Assembly (NCBI GenBank): GCA_025964405.1
Contig: JAOPYW010000199.1
Span: forward strand, 1 to 9,859
DNA length: 9,859 nucleotides
From: Thermoleophilia bacterium
GTDB taxonomy: Bacteria > Actinomycetota > Thermoleophilia > Gaiellales > SKUG01
Direction of reading: 5' to 3'
The number at the start of each line of letters is the position of its first letter. Position 1 is the first letter of the stretch. The notes under the pieces were generated by a model that had not been told where the DNA came from, made no database searches, and worked only from the letters and a program-made list of their open reading frames with translations. The position numbers and the translations under genes were made by a program. Shown here piece by piece: positions 6,935-9,859 of the stretch.

Positions 6935-8635
6935 TCAGTACGTGCGGATCGCGGGCTGGTAATCCGTGATCGTCACGGGATGCGTGCCGACCTGGATCGT
7001 CGGGTCATCCGCGGTGCGGGTGGCGAGCGAGTGCACGAGCCACTTCTCGTCATTGCGCTCCGGGAAGTCGAGTCGCGTGTGTCCTCCGCGGCTCTCGTTG
7101 CGTTCGAGGCCGCACTGGGTGAGCACGTCGCCCATCTCCAGCATGGCGCCGACCTCGAGCGCGTACGTGATGTCGTTGTTGAAGCTCGTGCCCTTGTCGT
7201 GCAGCAGCACGCCGGCGTCGAACGTCGCGCGGATCTCCGCGATGCGGGTCTTGGCGACGGCCATGCCCTCACCGGTACGGAAGACGCCGCAGTTCTCGTA
7301 CATCGTGTCGGCGAGTGCGACGCGGAGTTCGTCGGCGCGCGGGCCGGTGGCCGACAGCATGCCGTCGACCTTCGCCTGCGTGCGGGCCATCGACGCCGCT
7401 GCGGCACCCGCGTCGGGCTTGGTGCGGCCCTTCACGGTAGCGGCGGCGTGGTCGCCGGAGCGACGCCCGAAGACCACGGCCTCGAGCAGCGAGTTGCCGC
7501 CGAGGCGGTTCGCGCCGTGCACCGAGACGCAGGCCGCCTCGCCCGAGGCCCAGAGGCCGGGGATCGGGGTCTGTCCGTTCGAATCCGTGTGCACGCCGCC
7601 CATCTGGTAGTGGGCGCCCGGGCGGACCGGGATCGGCTCGTCGATCGCGTCGACGCCGGCGTAGTCGAGCGCGAGCTCGCGACTACCCGGGAGCGCGCGG
7701 TTGATGCGGTCGGCACCGAGGTGCGTCAGGTCGAGCAGCACGCAGCCGTCGACCCCGCGTCCCTCCATGATCTCCGTCCACTCGGCGCGCGAGACGACGT
7801 CGCGTGACGCCAGCTCCATCGCGTTGGGGGCGTACTTCTCCATGAAGCGCTCGCCGAGCGAGTTGCGCAGCACGCCGCCCTCGCCGCGGCAGCCCTCGGT
7901 GATGAGCACCCCGTTCGCCTTGAGCGTCGTGGGGTGGAACTGCATGAACTCCATGTCCTTGAGCGGCGCGCCGATGCGGAACGCCATGGCCATGCCGTCG
8001 CCGGTGCAGGCCCAGGCGTTCGTCGTGCCGTGGTACATGCGCCCCATGCCGCCGGTCGCGATGATCGTCGCGTTGCCGAGTACGGTCTTGAGGCCGCCGT
8101 TGACGATGTCCCAGCTCGTGACGCCGATGACCTCACCGTTGACGTCGGTCGCGAGGTCGATGCCGTAGAACTCCTCGTAGACCGTGACGCCGTGCTTGAG
8201 CAGCTGCTCGTACATGACGTGCAGCAGCACGTGGCCGGTGATGTCGGCAGCGAACGCGGTGCGCGGGCGGCCTGCGGCACCGAAGGGGCGCTGGGCGATG
8301 CGGCCGTTGGGCAGGCGCGAGAAGAAGCAGCCCATGTTCTCGAGCTCGAGGATGTCGCCGACGGCGTCTTCGCACATGATGCGCGCGGCGTCCTGGTCGG
8401 CGAGGTAGTCGGAGCCCTTCACCGTGTCGTACGTGTGGCCCTCGGTCGAGTCGTCGGAGACGTTGCCGAGTGCGACGTTGATGCCGCCCTCCGCCGCGCC
8501 GGAGTGCGAACGCACGGGGTGGAGCTTGGTGACGACGGCGACGTCGACGCCGCCACGGGCTGCTTCGACTGCGGCGCGCATGCCGGCAAGGCCGGCGCCG
8601 ACGATCACGACGTCATGGGTTCCGATCACGGTCAC
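6935..8635 (-). CDS. sdhA: Succinate dehydrogenase/fumarate reductase flavoprotein subunit
   Basis: 566-residue catalytic subunit oxidising succinate to fumarate (or the reverse) with FAD. GAGLAG (13-18) is the dinucleotide motif. H44 in VRSHSGAAEGG corresponds to the histidine that binds FAD covalently in complex II. Substrate and catalytic residues seen by motif are H234 (QFHPT), T246/E247 (ITEGCRGEGG), R283 (RDVVSRAE, the proton-shuttle Arg), H342 (HYQMGGV) and R377 (ANRLGGNSLLEA). Position 49 is Glu, as in E. coli FrdA, not Gln as in SdhA. The C-terminal domain (RGGHTRLDFPERND) is complete. Start: GTG 8635 is preferred because AAGGA ends 8 nt before it; ATG 8644 (three residues longer) has that AAGG directly abutting it, and ATG 8695 has no ribosome site. 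First gene of sdhA-sdhB-sdhE; the next upstream gene is separated by a hairpin, so a promoter in 8700-8745 is expected. No anchor genes are adjacent. Confidence 0.95.
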   Translation of the reverse strand: MTVIGTHDVVIVGAGLAGMRAAVEAARGGVDVAVVTKLHPVRSHSGAAEGGINVALGNVSDDSTEGHTYDTVKGSDYLADQDAARIMCEDAVGDILELENMGCFFSRLPNGRIAQRPFGAAGRPRTAFAADITGHVLLHVMYEQLLKHGVTVYEEFYGIDLATDVNGEVIGVTSWDIVNGGLKTVLGNATIIATGGMGRMYHGTTNAWACTGDGMAMAFRIGAPLKDMEFMQFHPTTLKANGVLITEGCRGEGGVLRNSLGERFMEKYAPNAMELASRDVVSRAEWTEIMEGRGVDGCVLLDLTHLGADRINRALPGSRELALDYAGVDAIDEPIPVRPGAHYQMGGVHTDSNGQTPIPGLWASGEAACVSVHGANRLGGNSLLEAVVFGRRSGDHAAATVKGRTKPDAGAAAASMARTQAKVDGMLSATGPRADELRVALADTMYENCGVFRTGEGMAVAKTRIAEIRATFDAGVLLHDKGTSFNNDITYALEVGAMLEMGDVLTQCGLERNESRGGHTRLDFPERNDEKWLVHSLATRTADDPTIQVGTHPVTITDYQPAIRTY

Positions 8636-8643
8636 GCTGTGCA

Positions 8644-8648
8644 TCCTT
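8644..8648 (-). promoter_or_regulatory. Ribosome binding site that favours the GTG start of sdhA
   Basis: AAGGA on the minus strand lies 8 nt before GTG 8635 but overlaps the first base of the alternative ATG 8644, which therefore has no usable Shine-Dalgarno of its own. This is the basis for choosing the GTG. Confidence 0.5.
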
Positions 8649-8716
8649 GTCGCATGTGAGCTCGATGTGCGAACTGGAATCCCGCGCGCGTACACGCGGG
8701 GAAGTCCGCCGTCGCG

Positions 8717-8742
8717 AACCTAGCAGCTCGCCGATGTGTAAA
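8717..8742 (-). promoter_or_regulatory. Candidate promoter of the sdh operon
   Basis: On the minus strand TTTACA (8737-8742, five of six bases of TTGACA) is followed after 14 nt by an extended -10, TG-C-TAGGTT (8717-8725). The spacer is short for sigma70, though an extended -10 can compensate. It would give a leader of about 70 nt. A hairpin CCCGCG/CGCGGG (8681-8686 / 8695-8700) lies in that leader; no known riboswitch is recognised. Confidence 0.3.
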
Positions 8743-8776
8743 GCCGCCCTGACACGCGCGCAAGAACGGGGCGGCT
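8742..8776 (-). terminator. Hairpin terminator of the hydrolase gene
   Basis: AGCCGCCC on the minus strand overlaps the hydrolase stop codon (8769-8776) and pairs with GGGCGGCT (8742-8749) across a 19-nt loop, followed by TTTACAC. An 8-bp GC-rich stem and short T-run at the end of a gene fit an intrinsic terminator, separating the hydrolase from the sdh operon downstream. It abuts the candidate sdh -35 element. Confidence 0.5.
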
Positions 8777-9659
8777 ACCGGTCGCTCGGGCGTTCGGTGA
8801 CCTTCGGCCGTTCGCCGAGGTAGAGCCAACGCGCCGCATCGGCGCCGTGCACCTCGTAGTGGTGCGGGGGGTACGTGTAGTGCCCGCTCGAGATCCAGCG
8901 GCCGATGGCGGAGAACTCGCTCTTGAGCACGTCGATGCCGAGCCGGTCGAAGAGGTTCGCGACGATGTCGTCGGTGTGGCGGAACTCCACGATGCCGGTC
9001 GCGGAGACGGCGTTCGGTGCGCCCGTCGCGCGCATCATGCGGGCGCCGCGGTGCGCGCTGCCGATGACCTCCGACGGCACCTCCTTGACGAAGTCGGGCT
9101 TGGCGAACAGCGCCACGCGGGTCACGACCGCGGCCAGGTCGGGGTGCTTGCGCAGCACGTCGGCGATGTACCACGCGCCGAGGCTCTCGCCCGTGACGTA
9201 GATCGGCCGATCGCCGGCGTACTTCTTGAGCCGCGTCAGCACCTGGAAGAGCACGCAGTCCTCATCCTTGCGCCCCATGCCAAGGAACCGCTTCGCGATG
9301 TCGATCGGCATGTTCGGGTACGGGAGCGACGCGAACGACAGGCTGTGGCCACCGGCCAGCTTGATCATCTCGCGCGACGTGGCGAGCATCGAGGTCTGGT
9401 AGCCACCGCCGGCCGTGCCCGGCATGCAGATCACGATCGGCCCCGTGCCCTTGAGCAGCTCCGCACAGATGCGATCGGCGATCTCGTAGACCGGCATGTC
9501 GGGAATGCCGCGGTCCTGGTCGAGCGGCCGCGTCATCAGGTCGGGGTCGAGCAGGATGTTGGGTCGCCCGGGCGCCGGGTACTTGATGTGCTCACCCTTG
9601 AGGCGACGGCGCGGATCCGAGGTCGCAGGCATGGGGATGCTGGTGTCGATCGTCGGCAT
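8775..9659 (-). CDS. Alpha/beta-hydrolase-fold protein, substrate unknown
   Basis: 294-residue, probably cytoplasmic protein: no signal peptide or membrane segment is seen. Start ATG 9659 is supported by a GGGAGGGGGG ribosome site about 6-10 nt upstream; a longer frame to 9839 is not, because it would run through 23-bp tandem repeats that are not a multiple of three. The core reads as an alpha/beta hydrolase: strand IVICMPGTAGGG (75-86, a likely oxyanion loop), then YVTGESLGAWYIADVL with the nucleophile elbow G-E-S159-L-G, then VALFAKPDF. Candidate acid residues are D230/D231 in FRHTDDIVANLF, and candidate catalytic histidines are H266, H267 or H271 in PPHHYEVHG. The first 55 residues (Pro/Asp/Arg-rich) are not recognised. 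An esterase, lipase-like or thioesterase activity is possible, but no specific family is recognised. It is same-strand upstream of sdhA, yet a hairpin lies between, so a functional link is not implied. Confidence 0.82.
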   Translation of the reverse strand: MPTIDTSIPMPATSDPRRRLKGEHIKYPAPGRPNILLDPDLMTRPLDQDRGIPDMPVYEIADRICAELLKGTGPIVICMPGTAGGGYQTSMLATSREMIKLAGGHSLSFASLPYPNMPIDIAKRFLGMGRKDEDCVLFQVLTRLKKYAGDRPIYVTGESLGAWYIADVLRKHPDLAAVVTRVALFAKPDFVKEVPSEVIGSAHRGARMMRATGAPNAVSATGIVEFRHTDDIVANLFDRLGIDVLKSEFSAIGRWISSGHYTYPPHHYEVHGADAARWLYLGERPKVTERPSDR

Positions 9660-9859
9660 GTCGGACCCCCCTCCCGTGGCTTCCGAAACATCGTGAAGCG
9701 GCCGTGAAGAACCGCTCTGGCCAAGGATCGTACCCTGTCCAAAAGAAACAGAACGCGTTGACTGGCGCGTCGATTTTTCGTTGACGCGGGAGTCGATTTC
9801 CGGTTGACGCGGGAGTCGATTTCCGGGCCGCTCGGCCACACTCGTTCGGAGTGGCTGTG
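9660..9859. other. Non-coding region upstream of the hydrolase gene
   Basis: 200 bp to the window edge with no supported gene. It holds the hydrolase ribosome site, a comparatively AT-rich patch (AAAAGAAACA, 9741-9750), a TANNNT-type TACGAT on the minus strand (9727-9732) without a clear -35, and the 23-bp tandem repeats. It is probably the hydrolase promoter region; a divergent gene may start beyond the window. Confidence 0.5.
9758..9826. repeat. Three tandem 23-bp direct repeats
   Basis: Units 9758-9780, 9781-9803 and 9804-9826. Units two and three are identical; the first differs at several bases but keeps TTGAC at the start and GTCGATTT in the middle. The 23-bp period is not a multiple of three, so the block is non-coding. 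It lies about 100-165 bp upstream of the hydrolase ATG, a usual place for operators; it could also be a simple replication-slippage array. Confidence 0.9.

Noticed and set aside
9660..9839. A 60-residue N-terminal extension of the hydrolase
   Set aside because: It would translate the 23-bp direct repeats, whose period shifts the frame, and it lacks a ribosome site. The ATG at 9659 has a strong one.
9839..9859. Start of a tRNA at the right edge (CACTC-GTTCG-GAGTG stem-loop)
   Set aside because: Only a 5-bp stem is visible and the sequence ends; no cloverleaf can be built.

Overview
The window is GC-rich (roughly two thirds G+C, strong G/C third-position bias, SD-led ATG/GTG starts) and reads as chromosomal DNA of a high-GC Actinomycetota bacterium. 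The lysC-asd pair, the signal-peptide protein built of decapeptide repeats with a C1q-like head, the RTX-like protein with its terminal C-x-A-G-R-D motif, and the succinate dehydrogenase with a CCG-domain subunit would fit a deep-branching class such as Thermoleophilia or Acidimicrobiia. That class placement is inference and cannot be settled from the sequence alone.

Layout. (1) 1-1967, plus strand: the 3' part of aspartate kinase (lysC, N-terminus cut by the window edge), overlapped ATGA-style by complete aspartate-semialdehyde dehydrogenase (asd). Together they make the first two steps from aspartate towards lysine, threonine and methionine. (2) 2001-4495, minus strand: two exported, repeat-built proteins. 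One is an RTX/hemolysin-type calcium-binding repeat protein with an acidic then His-rich tail; the other is a decapeptide-repeat fibre with a C-terminal C1q-like jelly-roll head. Each has a clear Shine-Dalgarno and signal peptide, and a 272-bp gap separates them. (3) 4619-8644, minus strand: a three-gene operon sdhA-sdhB-sdhE (transcribed right to left) followed by a perfect 12-bp hairpin. It has no SdhC/SdhD membrane anchors. The third gene is instead a HdrB-like protein with two CCG domains, and SdhB carries four cysteines at both ferredoxin-type sites, which marks a non-classical 'type E' succinate:quinone oxidoreductase. (4) 8742-9659, minus strand: an alpha/beta-hydrolase-fold gene of unknown substrate ending in its own hairpin, then (to 9859) an upstream non-coding region with three tandem 23-bp repeats.

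No rRNA, tRNA, CRISPR, transposase, integrase or phage gene is seen. Most of the window is ordinary housekeeping DNA. The parts worth a second look are the anchorless SDH operon (with a fumarate-reductase-like Glu in the flavin site, a CCG motif missing one cysteine and a long SdhB extension), the two adjacent surface-type repeat proteins, and the 23-bp tandem repeats.
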